NCBI GenBank assembly: GCA_030141605.1
Contig: JAQGDQ010001364.1
Span: 1-44,252 of the forward strand
DNA: 44,252 bases
From: Tubiluchus corallicola
Lineage: Eukaryota > Priapulida > Priapulimorpha > Priapulimorphida > Tubiluchidae
Direction of reading: 5' to 3'
Shown here: positions 11,352 through 23,059 of the stretch, one piece after another
Position numbering within the stretch: the stretch's first letter is position 1
Layout: each line of letters begins with the position of its first letter
The notes under the pieces: generated by a model
Seen by the model: the letters and a program-made list of their open reading frames with translations, nothing else
Told to the model about the DNA's origin: nothing
The model's database searches: none
Position numbers and translations under genes: made by a program

Positions 11352-11576
11352 TTGATGCTGATGCTGATGATGATGATCATGATGATGATCATGATCATGA
11401 TGATGATGATTATGATGATGACAGTGGTGGTGATGACGATGATGTTGATGTTCATGTTGATGTTGATGATGATGATGATGATGGTGAAGAAGATGATGAT
11501 GATGATGATGTTGATGAAGATGATGATGGTGGTGGTAGTGGTGGTGATAATGATTATGACGATGATGATGATGATC

Positions 11577-11646
<70 letters not shown>

Positions 11647-11806
11647 CGGTGGTGGTGATGACGATGATGTTGATGTTGATGTTGATGTTGATGTTCATGT
11701 TGATGTTGATGTTGATGATGATGATGGTGAAGAAGAAGATGATGATGATGATGATGTTGATGAAGATGATGATGGTGGTGGTAGTGGTGGTGATAATGAT
11801 TATGAC

Positions 11807-11857
<51 letters not shown>

Positions 11858-11880
11858 GACGACGACGACGATGACGTCGA
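11352..11880 (+). repeat. GAT-rich microsatellite with internal block duplication
   Basis: Long (GAT)n with GTT, GGT and GAA variants. A block of about 130 bases (ttcatgttgatgttgatg, ggtgaagaa, ggtggtggtagtggtggtga) appears at about 11450-11570 and again at 11690-11810. The sequence gives long poly-Met, poly-His and poly-Ile frames on both strands, none of which is a gene. Confidence 0.95.
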
Positions 11881-11954
11881 TAATTATAAAACAAAGTAAC
11901 AATAGTTGTATCAAGTTAATTTTGAGCGACTTATCAAATCATGCATTTTATGAC

Positions 11955-11967
11955 GTTGGTTTGTTAT

Positions 11968-11998
<31 letters not shown>

Positions 11999-12030
11999 TA
12001 TGTTACTGCTGCTGCTGTTGTTATTATTGT
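11955..12030 (+). repeat. TTG/CTG trinucleotide tract
   Basis: Runs of ttgttgttg and ctgctgctg with single-base interruptions. Confidence 0.8.
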
Positions 12031-12995
12031 TATTTTATATGTCTGTCTAAAAACAAAAACAAATACGTCTGTGTTACAGTCATAATCTAAAAATCTACTA
12101 CATTAAGTTTTTCTGCTACACGTTTCGAATTCTCGAGAAATCTCGTGGTAAAAACTAAAAACAAACAACGTACAAGTAGCAAGTAATAAAAAGAATTTAT
12201 TACACTATAGAAAAAAAACCGTTACACTTTTAACTATCCAAATCGTAGGTAGTTCGACCAGCAAACGCACCTTATTCTGACGCCATTGTACAATGAGTTT
12301 ACAAAATAAACAGCATTAATTGTGAAACCACACAATGTTAAAAATAATACAAACATTTTTTGATAACATAATAGTGTTCCATAGTTAGCAACATTATGAT
12401 TAATCGTTGTGTTCCTTTTTATAAATTCGGCCGAAAATGAAGAGGCAAAGTACGAAGCGCGCATGAATACATAATCACTGTACCGCACTACTTGCACTTA
12501 CAATAGCAATTAAAATTAATACGCCTACTCAAAAAGTTCATAATGAAATTAACATTAATAACCACTTGAAGAGCATGGGCACACGAAATAACGTCTATGG
12601 TTTCAGCATGTACGCCATAGATTTTACTTTCCTAAAGTCATACCAAAAGTTTTGTCTTTTGTCTTTTAAAAACAAAGTAGTACTAAGCTCTTACGTGAAC
12701 ATCTTAATCTAAATCGAACATCCAATTTTAAATTTCACTGCCCGCGAAAAAGATTCATTTAGTTGACAAGGTTTAACAAGTGGAAAAATTAAACACAAGT
12801 GACAGTAACACGCCTTATTTCCATTCTATATCAACTCTACATAACGGTGAATATTTTTATAATTTTCTTAAAAGTCTTAATCGACAAAAATTCAACACAC
12901 AGAATCAATAGAACGATATTCTCATGCAGCCTTTCTATAAAAAATTTTACTTTTTTGTTTGTCAGACAAAATCCTTTCTCGGTAATTCGAATAAC
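12031..12995. other. No gene recognised
   Basis: AT-rich sequence with short unconserved frames. No splice-flanked coding segment is seen. Confidence 0.45.
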
Positions 12996-12999
12996 TCGA

Positions 13000-13480
13000 A
13001 TTCGAATTTTTGTGGTGTTTTTCGACTAAATCGCGTATTTCAGATAATTCGAATAATTCGAATGCGAATGTTTTTGGTAAATTACGACTAAATCGCTCAT
13101 TTCAGATAAATCGAATAATTCGAATTCGAATTTTTGTCGTGTTTTCCGACTAAATCGCTCATTTCAGATAATTCGAATAACTCGAATTCGAATTTTTGTG
13201 GTGTTTTTCGACTAAATCGCTTATTTCAGATAAATCGAATAATTCGAATTCGAATTTTTGTCGTGTTTTCCGACTAAATCGCTCATTTCAGATAATTCGA
13301 ATAACTCGAATTCGAATGTTTTTGGTGAATTCCGACTAAATCGCTTATTTCAGATAAATCGAATAACTCGAATTCGAATTTTTTGGTGTTTTCCGACTAA
13401 ATCGCTTATTTCAGATAATTCGAATGACTCGAATTCGAACGTTTTTGGTGAATTCCGACTAAATCGCTTATTTCAGATGA
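13000..13480 (+). repeat. Minisatellite, about 62-bp unit, about 8 copies
   Basis: Each unit holds 'cgactaaatcgctcatttca' followed by 'gataattcgaataactcgaa' and 'ttcgaattttt'. The tcgaattcga parts are self-complementary. Variants (cat/tat, gaa/ggt, taa/aat) alternate between neighbouring units. Confidence 0.9.
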
Positions 13481-14784
13481 CTGAATCATTTGGTTGCTAC
13501 AACACCACGTGCAGCCATTAACGCTTACAGCAAAATTTCATAAACTGATACGAGTTTAAGTCACATAACATGCCTACTATATAAGCTACAGTCACTCATT
13601 CACGCGTTCAATCATTCGAATAATACATTCACTCAAAACCAATACATTAATAAGGTGCTTTATAATCTCGGTTAAGCGTTAGTTGATTTAAAATAATGAT
13701 AGTATGTATACCACAACATTAAAACAAATAACATGTTAGTTCCTTACACACAACCATTTTTCAATAAGCACGACAAAATATATTTTTAATGACGCAATTT
13801 TGCGCTTTTGTCGAACTGTGCTTTAATACACAAACACAGCAGTTCTGAACATTAGCGAGGGGAAAGGCCGACTCACTCCTTGTAGTAATCCTCCGTCGAA
13901 AATAACGCCAGTGAAGTTCAACATTTATAGCATTTTAAAAACAACTTCACAAAGTTTAATAGAAAAAAATCTGCTCGTCCTTTTCCAAAAATGCATAATT
14001 ATAATGTAGGTAGCGTATTAAAAAACATACGTAGCATAAGTTTCTAATGAAATACAGCACACTCCATATACATGCTACATGTTTTTAATAAGTTTTTTCG
14101 TTTTTAATGTTTTTTTTCAAATTTTTATGCAAATAGATTCAACGATTTTGATTGGACAATTGAAAAAATGGGTTCCATTAAAACCAAACGATTTCGTCTA
14201 CATCACCATTTAAATTCCACACAAAATATTGTCCTACTTATAAACTATTACTTATAAACAATTAACATAATCGCTCTTGCTCATTCTGAAGTTATGTGTT
14301 TACAGAAAAAAATCACCATCCTTCTCTCATTCACACGTTCACAACAGCACTATAGTAAGCAAACCAACCTTACACAACATTATCAACAGTTTAACTGCAA
14401 AGACAAAATATAATAATTATTTAACTTATTATGATAACAGAATAATTATAACAAATTGCGTAATAAAATATTTTTCTTTTTTCTCGTTTTACAAAAATTA
14501 GTTTGCGATATATGAAGCTCAGCTCACGGGGTTTATACATTATTTAGAATAAAATATAATATAGGTCAATTATAGAACTACTGTATAAGTATTACCTACA
14601 AATACAATGTACAACGCTACCTGTTAGATTTTATACGTTTTAACATTTTTTTAAACATTTTAACACAGCTTTTATAATACCTTATCACTTTATGTACAAA
14701 CAATAAGTTATCAGCATGTTACGCATGTATGAACATAATAATAGTGACTAGACGTTGCTATAAGAGTAATGTAAAGACAGACTT
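13481..14784. other. No gene recognised
   Basis: AT-rich, non-repetitive, with no supported coding segment on either strand. Confidence 0.45.
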
Positions 14785-15250
14785 AGGTCGACCTTGCGAC
14801 GCAACGCAACTAAAGACGTTACGCATACGTTACGTCGCCAGTTCTGAGTATATCCCAGTCTATATAAACAAGCTTACGACGCAACTAAACGCAACGCAAC
14901 GCGGCACAGTCCAGCGAGGTGCTCAGTATATCCAGTCGATATAAACAAGCTTACGACGCAACGTAACGCAACGCGACTGAAGACGCGGCACTGGTGGCAT
15001 ACATTACGTCGCCAGTTCTGAGTATATTCAGTCGATATAAACAAGCTTACGACGCAACTAAACGCAACGTAACGCGACTCAGTCCCAGCGAGGTGCTCAG
15101 TATATCCAGTCAATATAAACAAGCTCACGACGCAACTAAACGCGACGCAACGTAACGCGACTCAGCCCAGCGAGGTGCTCAGTATATCCAGTCGATATAA
15201 ACAAGCTCACGACGCAACTAAACGCGACTCAGTCCCAGCGAGGCGCTCAT
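14785..15250 (+). repeat. Satellite-like array, about 80-bp unit, about 6 copies
   Basis: Units contain 'cagtatatccagtcgatata', 'aacaagcttacgacgcaac' and 'gcgactcagtcccagcgagg'. Unit length varies through insertion or loss of short acgcaac blocks. The array ends just left of the hAT element at 15265. Confidence 0.85.
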
Positions 15251-15264
15251 GTTCTACTCGCGAC

Positions 15265-15655
15265 AAGGGGTGGACATCGAACGTTTGAATTCGATTCAAA
15301 CGAGTTTTTTCAGTTCGATTTTGATTCAAACACAAAATTATAAATTCAGCTCTTCAGGCACGTACGTTCTTTATCATTAAAATGTTTGAAACATCATGCA
15401 ATTAGCACAATTTAGCTTCAGTTTCTGCGCAAAATTTTTTAACAAACTAATAGTGGTTTACCTACAGAACAAAATCAAGTAATACGCGTGATCTTTGTAA
15501 AAAACATTTTACTAGTGGTTCGAAAACTTGTTCGAAGATCTGTAGAAACTTATTCGAAGATCTTTCGAAACTCAATTCGAATTCGATTCGGATTCGAAAT
15601 ACTGAAATTCGGTTCGATTCGAATTCGCTTTCTGGATAAAGAATGCTCACCCCCA
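15265..15655 (+). mobile_element. hAT-N1 MITE, 391 bp, 8-bp target duplication
   Basis: The left end 'aaggggtggacat' and right end 'atgctcaccccca' are inverted termini. They are flanked by CTCGCGAC (15257-15264) and CTCGAGAC (15656-15663), an 8-bp duplication with one mismatch. The interior is rich in ttcgaattcga motifs and similar to 24733-25123, which has exactly the same length. Short open frames inside are not transposase. Confidence 0.85.
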
Positions 15656-15840
15656 CTCGAGACATACGATATCCACCCACTTTCAACTGAACATTGTTCG
15701 ACGACGATTTTGATTCGATCACTTGGTCTGGCCAGAGATTTTTTTCAGTCGTCGTCGACCTGAGCATTCTTACAACAACCGGCAACTTTTATCTCTAGTT
15801 ACTGGAAATCAGTAGCAGTCGACCAGAACACGTGTGTCTA

Positions 15841-15924
15841 CAGGGCCTATTTCAAGGGAGGGAAGTGGGGATACTTCCCCGAGGCCTCACCCTCTAGGGG
15901 GGCCTACTGCCTCCTCTCCCCCCC

Positions 15925-15960
<36 letters not shown>

Positions 15961-16188
15961 CCGCACGCGCGCCGTTTGCCAGTATTGACAAGTATTAAGG
16001 ACTGGTCTTGAGAATAAAGCAGTTTTTCTTTCAATTGTTCTTTCCTTTAACAACTGTATAACTCTATATTTTCTCTTCGAAAATGCTTCTCCGGCGTTCT
16101 AGCAGTTCAAAAATCTTACCCCCCCCCCCCCGATGGCGCCTCACACGCCCCACTTCCCTGGGCGTCGCCTAGGCTAAAATACGCCCTG
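15841..16188 (+). mobile_element. hAT-N2 MITE, 348 bp, perfect 8-bp target duplication
   Basis: The left end CAGGGCCTATTTC and right end AAAATACGCCCTG are inverted termini. TGTGTCTA flanks both sides (15833-15840 and 16189-16196). The interior holds a (CT)n tract (15928-15958), a poly-C run (16120-16132) and GC-rich sequence unlike its surroundings. An 8-bp duplication and a CAGGG terminus are typical of the hAT superfamily. Confidence 0.85.
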
Positions 16189-16196
16189 TGTGTCTA

Positions 16197-18007
16197 CGAC
16201 TTTCCCTTGTCAGTTGAAACGAGCTGCGTCCCGTCGCTGGTCGACCTAAGTTTAACTTAAGACGAAACACAATCTAAGTGCTTTATAACCTACTTAAAGA
16301 TTTCTAACATAATATAATCCTCACTCACGATGACAATAAGTTCCAGCCATAGTCCACTCACGTAAACAACGTTAGTAACAGTACTTTCCAACACATACTT
16401 GCATATTATAACAGCATAATATTACAACAGAAAAAACATGCACTAGAACATTCCTTTCGGTACAGTAATAGCCACAGACTGTGAGCAAATTCTCGTTTTA
16501 ATGGCAGCAGCTGTTGCCGCTTTTCTTTTAAAATTCATTGCGGAACATAAGCAAAGCAAAAAACATCGCAAATTTTTGTATGTTTATGTGGTATGTGATC
16601 TAGTGCAGACCTGAGCCGTCATGCCGGTCATAACTGTCATGGTTCAAAGCGGTTATTACAGTGGGAAAATGAACAGTGTTAATAATAAATGTCAAAGACG
16701 TTAAATTGGAAAAACTTATAGGCAAAGTACTAGCAATGGAAAGTTATCTCTATTTTGAATTTTACACAGACGAGCTTTCACAGTTATGTGCAATTTTAAG
16801 TTGTAGGCCTACTGCCCCAGTGTTTGAAATAAGTGAATAAGACTTCACAGTTCCTGCGATTGATGGTGATCGTGGAAAGGTAAAATGTTAAGTGCATTTG
16901 TGTACACTTGACAACGCCTTGCAGCCATATGCTTTTGTAAGTTTTAACAGCTAGCTAGAAGCTTACCTAGTTCATTTTTCTTGTTCCCAAGGAAGATCCT
17001 GCTAGTAAATCACTCTATGCACAAACTAATGCATAATTACGTAAAGTCTACGTAAAACAACTGAAGTTACTTGAACTGATGCGGCACACGACATTGCTTT
17101 GCCCTTATGTTACGCAACGATAGTAGTTACGACATGGTACAGTTAACCTTTGACCTATAGCAGCTGCGTATGCGCACAACGAAACTGTGAAAGCGTTTGT
17201 AAAGTGAATACATGAAACAAATTCGGGGTTTTTTTCAGTCAAAGGCGGGTTTGAAGGGCACAAAATGAGCTTAATCAGTAAAGCACAATTGCAAATATTC
17301 TAAAAAATCAATTCAAATCATACGAAACCTATACTGGCTTTTCATTGGTTGCTACTTTTTCTTGAACATTAGGATTAAACTGTGCAGAAATGCCAGAAAG
17401 GGGAGCGAGAATTCACGTAAACTGACCAACCAGAAGAACCGTGTCAAAACTCTACAATTTCAGTTGCAGCTATGACCTAGCTGGCAATGCGCTGGCTTTG
17501 GCGTGTTTGTTGTTGAAATGAAATAACTTGCCGAAGCTGCTCTCCAAAGATAACAAATCCTGTGGTCTGTTGACATTCCTTCAACTACCTATCCAGGTTT
17601 CACGGCAAATTCTTGGGGTTTTCGATCTCTGAATCAGAGGCTTACTCAGCACACAGGAAGTTACTTGCCGGAACTTGCTCTGCGATATCTGCCCCGCGAC
17701 CTAATCCACCGCCGGCTGTGTAAACAATGGACGACGAGACTGCAAGTACTAGATGCAAGGTTGAACGGACGCCATTTTGTCGTCTAACTTTCATGTATTG
17801 TCCACGACAATTGTTCTTCTTATGGTACACTTCACCAGGCCAAATAGTGGGTTTTTATCCAGTATTTTTCTTGATCGTCAGCGTAAATAAGTCCACATGT
17901 ATATATATATATTACAAAATGGTTCCTCGATAATGTTCGACAGTACTATGCCATGTATACAACATGGCCTCTAAAACACAAAACTAACAGAAAAACAGCA
18001 GCTACAG
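16197..18007. other. No gene recognised (3' side of FAM181)
   Basis: Mixed-composition sequence with no coding segment that can be supported. Its right end should hold the 3' untranslated region of the minus-strand gene at 18008-18688. I found no clear AATAAA on the minus strand there. Confidence 0.45.
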
Positions 18008-18688
18008 CTAATGCAAGGGGTTAAAGCGATTCGGATAGTAGCTGAAAGACTTTGTTGGAATGGGTCTCCACAACTGGTGGTGGTTCAACACTTGGTATTG
18101 AGTGTAAGTGATGTTTTCCCAGACTGCTGGGTAAGTCAAGTGCCTTGCATACAGCGGCAAAGCCTCCAGGGTCGCGTGTCCCGAATCCGCCCCCGGAAAA
18201 CAACAGGGATAAAACATCCGGTAAATGTTGTCTGACAACAAGCGCTTACAGGAGTCACACTGGCAGCAAGGACAAGGATCCTCTGACGTCGTATCTGGAG
18301 AGGTCTTCTTGCTGCCCGACTGTTCCTTTGACGTTGACGGTGGGGGCGACACTGATGTCCCGGGAGTCGTGCACTTTTTGTCACCAGCGTCTGACATTTT
18401 CTTCTTCAACTTCTCAGTAGCTTTTGGTTCTTGCCAGAAGGAAGCAGGAAGTTGTCGAAGTCGCAATGGGACGTATGATTTCGACGGCATCTGGTAATTC
18501 TGATCTGGTCCAATGAAAGAATCTACGCTGTAGATAACGTTACGAGTACTTAATTTACCTTTTTCACCACCACACCTGTTCTCCGTCTTGAACTCGAACC
18601 TTGACAGCAAATCTCGGTCCAAATCTGTCGACTTTTTTACGAAATCCTGGGCACCAATAACCTCACAACTTGAGCTTGCCATAATCAC
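18008..18688 (-). CDS. FAM181: FAM181-family homologue, predicted TEAD-binding protein
   Basis: Uninterrupted 226-codon frame. Residues 73-88 read VPLRLRQLPASFWQEP, matching the FAM181 motif. The same pattern (LR.LP.SF) is the omega-loop by which YAP binds TEAD transcription factors, and FAM181A/B have been reported to bind TEADs through it. The C-terminus carries WRPIPTK (207-213), as in vertebrate FAM181 proteins (.KPIPTK), and a cysteine-rich run CPCCQCDSC (139-147). The middle is Ser/Pro/Lys-rich and probably disordered. There is no signal peptide or membrane segment, so a nuclear or cytoplasmic protein is likely. Two ATGs lie two codons apart (MIM), and the first is used here. The protein is shorter than vertebrate members. 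Whether it is ancestral to FAM181A and B cannot be told from here. Confidence 0.85.
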   Translation of the reverse strand: MIMASSSCEVIGAQDFVKKSTDLDRDLLSRFEFKTENRCGGEKGKLSTRNVIYSVDSFIGPDQNYQMPSKSYVPLRLRQLPASFWQEPKATEKLKKKMSDAGDKKCTTPGTSVSPPPSTSKEQSGSKKTSPDTTSEDPCPCCQCDSCKRLLSDNIYRMFYPCCFPGADSGHATLEALPLYARHLTYPAVWENITYTQYQVLNHHQLWRPIPTKSFSYYPNRFNPLH

Positions 18689-19260
18689 TGGCTTCCTAAC
18701 GGCGACAGTGGTGGCTCAGTGTTTTCTCATGTGGCTTCGCGAACACTCACTACTTCGACTGCTGTAAAATAGCTGTGGCCCGTAATTGCAAGGCAGAACC
18801 AGTGCGCTCGAGTCTGGTTTGTTTATTGGGAAGACGACTTGCGTCACACTCACATAAACACAGATCAGCGAGCGGAGAAGGGATAAAGTTACATGCACAC
18901 GGGAGGCAAACATTAACAGCTCCGTCTGTCTGTATTTCTCGATGTCTGGGCTGCCAGCGCACGCATGTTGCACGTTTACAGAAAGCAGGCAAGGCTCGAG
19001 GTCACTTGATGTCAACTCTTGAAAAAGTTTCCGCTTCGTGAACCGGGTCATTGAATTTTATCGAGGGCAGTTAAAAATCCATTTCAACGGTTTTTAATTC
19101 AAGGCCTAAAAAGTTGCAATTAACCGAAAAAATCAAACGGGTATCAATTGAAATCATTGTATATGCTGTATCAGTGCTAAATTTATTTGTTAAAACAAAC
19201 CAAAAAATTTTACACAATTGTGCTAAAAATACTTTGTTACTGTGTGGTATAAAAACCGTA

Positions 19261-19268
19261 TGACGTCA
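19261..19268. promoter_or_regulatory. Candidate CRE (TGACGTCA) upstream of FAM181
   Basis: A palindromic cAMP-response-element core lies about 570 bases upstream of the FAM181 start codon. Other TGACGTCA-like sites occur in the window, so regulation is only a possibility. Confidence 0.25.
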
Positions 19269-19289
19269 TCTATTAGAAAGAAGACGTGT

Positions 19290-20340
19290 TACAGGCATTT
19301 TTTTGCTGTGTAAAATATTTGCAGGGAGGCCTTCCAAAGTGTGTTGTCTTTAGGCCTTTCGAACGTTGGGCCTTTTACAATAAAAATTATACAGACATAG
19401 ATAATAAAAATAATAATACCTGTGCTGTAGTAATGTTATTATCTATGGTAACGACAGTTAATTCAATTAATTTAGTTTAGTTTACTGAGACCAACAGTAT
19501 AATGTACGCATGGTTTTATAGTTTCATAGTCTCTACAAACTTACATTAAGGTCTGTTTTATCTTCATTAAACTTGAACTTCTTTATCTCACAAATTGTAC
19601 GCTGACTGAGGGTGTTATCATAAAAACTTACAAAAAATCCAGCCGAGAATCACATACGTCAGTAAGTCGAAAGTACTGAATGAACTTTATTTTATACTAC
19701 ATTGTGACTTGATATGTAATTCATGTTGTATTTTATGTCAATCAATCCTTCAATTTATTTCACTCCAGCAATACATGTGCAATACATCAACATACAATAT
19801 TATTGAAACAAAAAGAAACAGTATAGGTGAAAAAAAACGTTGATGAAGTGAAAATAACCAAATAAAAGAGTTGCTGTATGACACCTTGAAAGCTTGGCTT
19901 GTTAAGGTGGCACAAATGAGTGAATGAAAGAATGAATTTGCGTGAAATCTTGTGATTAGTGATGTGAGTTAGTTAGGGATGCCTGGAAAGGAGAACACGT
20001 GTAAGCATATGGCATTTGAAAGTACATGATAATTTTCCTTGTTTAACGTATGGTTCATTACATTTGAAATAATAGATAAACTTAATAACTGGGAAATTCA
20101 AACTAGATAACCCAGTTCAATACTCGCAAAAATTAGTAAGTGTGACTTTTTTTAAACCAATTTTTAGATTCAGTACTTCTTAAATGCGAAACATAGTTGA
20201 AACAATTACGGTTGAAACTCCTAATTAAAAAACATTATCAAACAACCATTAATATGCATACTTACTACATACATTAAACAACCTGTACATACCGAGTTTG
20301 ATTTGCGCACGTTCTTTTAATTGAGTACTTTCATTGCAAA
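19290..20340. other. No gene recognised
   Basis: AT-rich intergenic sequence without supported features. Confidence 0.45.
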
Positions 20341-20350
20341 GCCTGAAATT

Positions 20351-20492
20351 GTAGTATAGTATAGTGTAGTATAGTATAGTATAGTATAGTATAGTATAGT
20401 ATAGTATAGTATAGTATAGTATAGTATAGTATAGTATAGTATAGTATAGTATAGTATAGTATAGTATAGTATAGTATTGTATTGTATTGTCC
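20351..20492 (+). repeat. Pentanucleotide microsatellite (AGTAT)n
   Basis: About 26 almost perfect units, with ttgta variants at the right end. It reads as repeated Tyr-Thr-Ile-Leu-Tyr on the minus strand, which is not a gene. Confidence 0.95.
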
Positions 20493-20584
20493 AAATAGCA
20501 ATTATCGAGTTGATGTAATATTGCCAAAAACATAAAAACTGATATAAAAACTGAAACTGTTTATACCAAACTTTTGCTGTTACG

Positions 20585-21225
20585 CTAAGCTAGAGAAGCT
20601 TAACTGTTTAATAAGTCAGAATAAAAATAGGTTTTCTTAAGATTATAATCAACTTTGGACGTTTTGCAACTGAATCACGTTTAATTGATGACATTTTAGC
20701 TCTCATAACTTTGCCTCTAACATGAAAATTTAGCAGATTGCTAAATGAACTTATCTTTAATAGAGAAGTTTAACTCTTTAATTGGTCAGAATAGCATAGC
20801 TGTTCTTAAAATTATAGTCAACTTTGGATATGGTGCAACTGGAAACGTCACAATATTGATATTTTAACTGTGCCTCTGATACGGAAATATTGTTAACTCA
20901 TTGGCAGACTTATTTTAATAGAATAACTGGTCAGAATAACACAGGTGTTCTTAAAATTATAATCAACTTTGAATATTGTGCAACTGGAAACGTGACAGTA
21001 TTGATATTTTAACTGTACATCTGATACAAAAATATTGTTAACAGATTGCTAAATAAACTTATTTTAATAGAATAGCTGGTCAGACTAACATAGGTGTTCT
21101 TAAAATTATAATCAACTTTGGATACGGTGCAATACTGGAAACATGACAGTATTGATTTTTTAACTGTGCCTCTGATACGAAAATATTGTTAACAGATTGC
21201 TAAATAAACTAATATTTTAACAGTA
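20585..21225 (+). repeat. Tandem repeat of about 150-170 bp, four diverged copies
   Basis: Each copy includes 'tggtcagaataacacaggtg', 'ttcttaaaattataatcaac', 'gtgcaactggaaacgtgaca' and 'gatacaaaaatattgttaac'. The leftmost copy is the most diverged and the two rightmost are the closest, as in an array that grew to the right. Confidence 0.8.
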
Positions 21226-21283
21226 ACATCTCTGTATTTTAAACAATTTAATGTACTTAATGCGTCTTGACTACAGAAATCGT

Positions 21284-21455
21284 TATCAACTGTCGTGCTG
21301 GTGTAACATGCATCGTATGTTTCTTTTTGTCATGTTTTTTTTGTAATTAGTTAGTTTGTTGGTCAGTTGGTGCTGTTGTGCTGGTGTAACATGCATCGTA
21401 TGTTTCTTTTTGTCACGTTTTTTCGTAATTAGTTAGTTTGTTGCTCAATTGGTGC
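21284..21455 (+). repeat. Direct duplication of about 88 bp
   Basis: The block 'gtgctggtgtaacatgcatc' plus 'gtatgtttctttttgtca' and 'aattagttagtttgttg' occurs twice head to tail (from 21294 and from 21378). Confidence 0.85.
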
Positions 21456-21459
21456 AATA

Positions 21460-22645
21460 AACTATGAAATTATCAAATATCTCAGTTCAAAAGAAAGAAC
21501 AAGTCACGCAGTAAGTTGGGTTTATTTTATTGTTATCTATTAAACGTAGAGAAATATAACTAAGGAATTTGCAAAGAATGACTTATAAAGCATAAATTTA
21601 AGACATATTACCTTTGAATAGAAATTTTCGTGACATAACTGGGAGTCACTTCATGGATTTTTGTGAGTGTGCACGCTGCTTAAACTAATTCATACGTCTG
21701 CAACTTACCTAATATTCATGCTAAAATATTAGAAAGTCAGCTGTGTAATTTGGCAGAAGACTTTTATTCTTGAAATAACAAAAAATACTGTCGTATTTAC
21801 AAAGTACTGTGAGTTTCATTTTGGCGTGTATAAAATCCTGTTGCCACCATTTACTTGACCATCACGACCTAACTGGGAGACTTCGTGACATTTCGTAACA
21901 CGAATCCGACGACTGCTTAAAAAATTGAAACATCTGCAGGTTACCTAATATTCATGCAAAAACGTTACAAAATTAACTACGATTTCTTTGTAAAAACTTA
22001 TAAGGCATTTCGTGGAAGATTGACAGTCCGTTACTTTACTTCAAGACGAATGACGTCACTGGAAGAAGAATGGCATTGAAAATGGGAGCGTCCCAAGCTT
22101 GAAGTGATCGCGACTTTAAACTGATTTTACTAGTTACAGGAAGCGATTTTTGCACTTTTATTACTGAATTCTAATATTTTTTACAAGCACTGACAAAAAA
22201 ATTTCACAAACATTTTACAAAGACTTGACTTTTCCTTTAATGGAAGATACTCTAAGAACATCTTGTTGCCCAATAATTACTAGTACAAACAGTATGTTCA
22301 TAGCACGTTTTTCTCTTGCTTCGTAGGATTTTTCTCTGGACATTTCTGAGATGCAAAACAGTTATTTGAAAAACTTTTTTCTCTTGCGCTTCTTATCCAT
22401 GGAATTCGTTACCAGAAAATTACATAACTACAACTGACAGTATGACTGTCTTGTTTATCCTAGGATTAATAGCAACGCACAATTTGTGAGTTTTTCGTAA
22501 GATGTTCGCAGTGATGTTTTGTTTTACAATCAGATAATCAAACCCTCGACAGCCTGGCTGCTAACACACCACGTTTTTGTTGGACTGGTATATTGAAGGC
22601 TGGTGAGTCAACCGCCAGCACAGATGTTGGCTTCTAGCCAAATCT
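21460..22645. other. No gene recognised
   Basis: AT-rich sequence. Similar segments such as 'acctaatattcatgc' recur near 21707 and 21945, suggesting an old duplication. No coding segment is supported. Confidence 0.4.
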
Positions 22646-22647
22646 GC

Positions 22648-23052
22648 AAAAACTACCCCGCTAAGAACACGGAACTAGTTGGTAGCAGACGTGACCGCGG
22701 TTCCTGGGTCTAAAAACCGAGAAGCTTCGAAGATGGTGCAAAGTAGGGCGTATCTAGGGAGAGGGGAGCAGACGTGACTGCGGTTCCTGGGTCTAAAAAC
22801 CGATAAGCCTTGAAGATGGTGCAAAGTAGGGCGTATCTAGGGAGAGGGGAACAAAACTACCCCGCTAAGAACACGGAACTAGTTGGTAGCAGACGTGACC
22901 GCGGCTCCTGGGTCTAAAAACCGAGAAACCTTGAAGATGGTGCAAAGTAGGGCGTATCTAGGGAGAGGGGAGCAGACGTGACCGCGGCTCCTGGGTCTAA
23001 AAACCGAGAAACCTTGAAGATGGTGCAAAGTAGGGCGTATCTAGGGAGAGGG
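22648..23052 (+). repeat. Higher-order tandem repeat: two ~202-bp dimers of an ~83-bp unit
   Basis: The unit 'gcagacgtgaccgcgg...gggcgtatctagggagaggg' occurs four times. Before the first and third units there is an extra 'aactaccccgctaagaacac' leader of about 37 bases, so the array is two copies of a leader-unit-unit dimer. The sequence is GC-richer than its surroundings. Confidence 0.9.
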
Positions 23053-23059
23053 GGACAAA

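Noticed and set aside
11256-12050. Long poly-His, poly-Ile and poly-Met open frames on both strands
   Set aside because: They are translations of the (GAT)n microsatellite in several frames; no codon-level conservation or splice context.
15462-15785. Frames rich in Arg, Phe and Glu on both strands
   Set aside because: They result from ttcgaattcga-type sequence of the hAT-N1 MITE, seen again at 24415-24606 and 24959-25300.
18716-19051. Minus-strand frame of 111 codons just upstream of FAM181
   Set aside because: No recognisable domain; it overlaps other frames on both strands and most likely lies in the 5' untranslated or promoter region. A translated upstream frame cannot be excluded.
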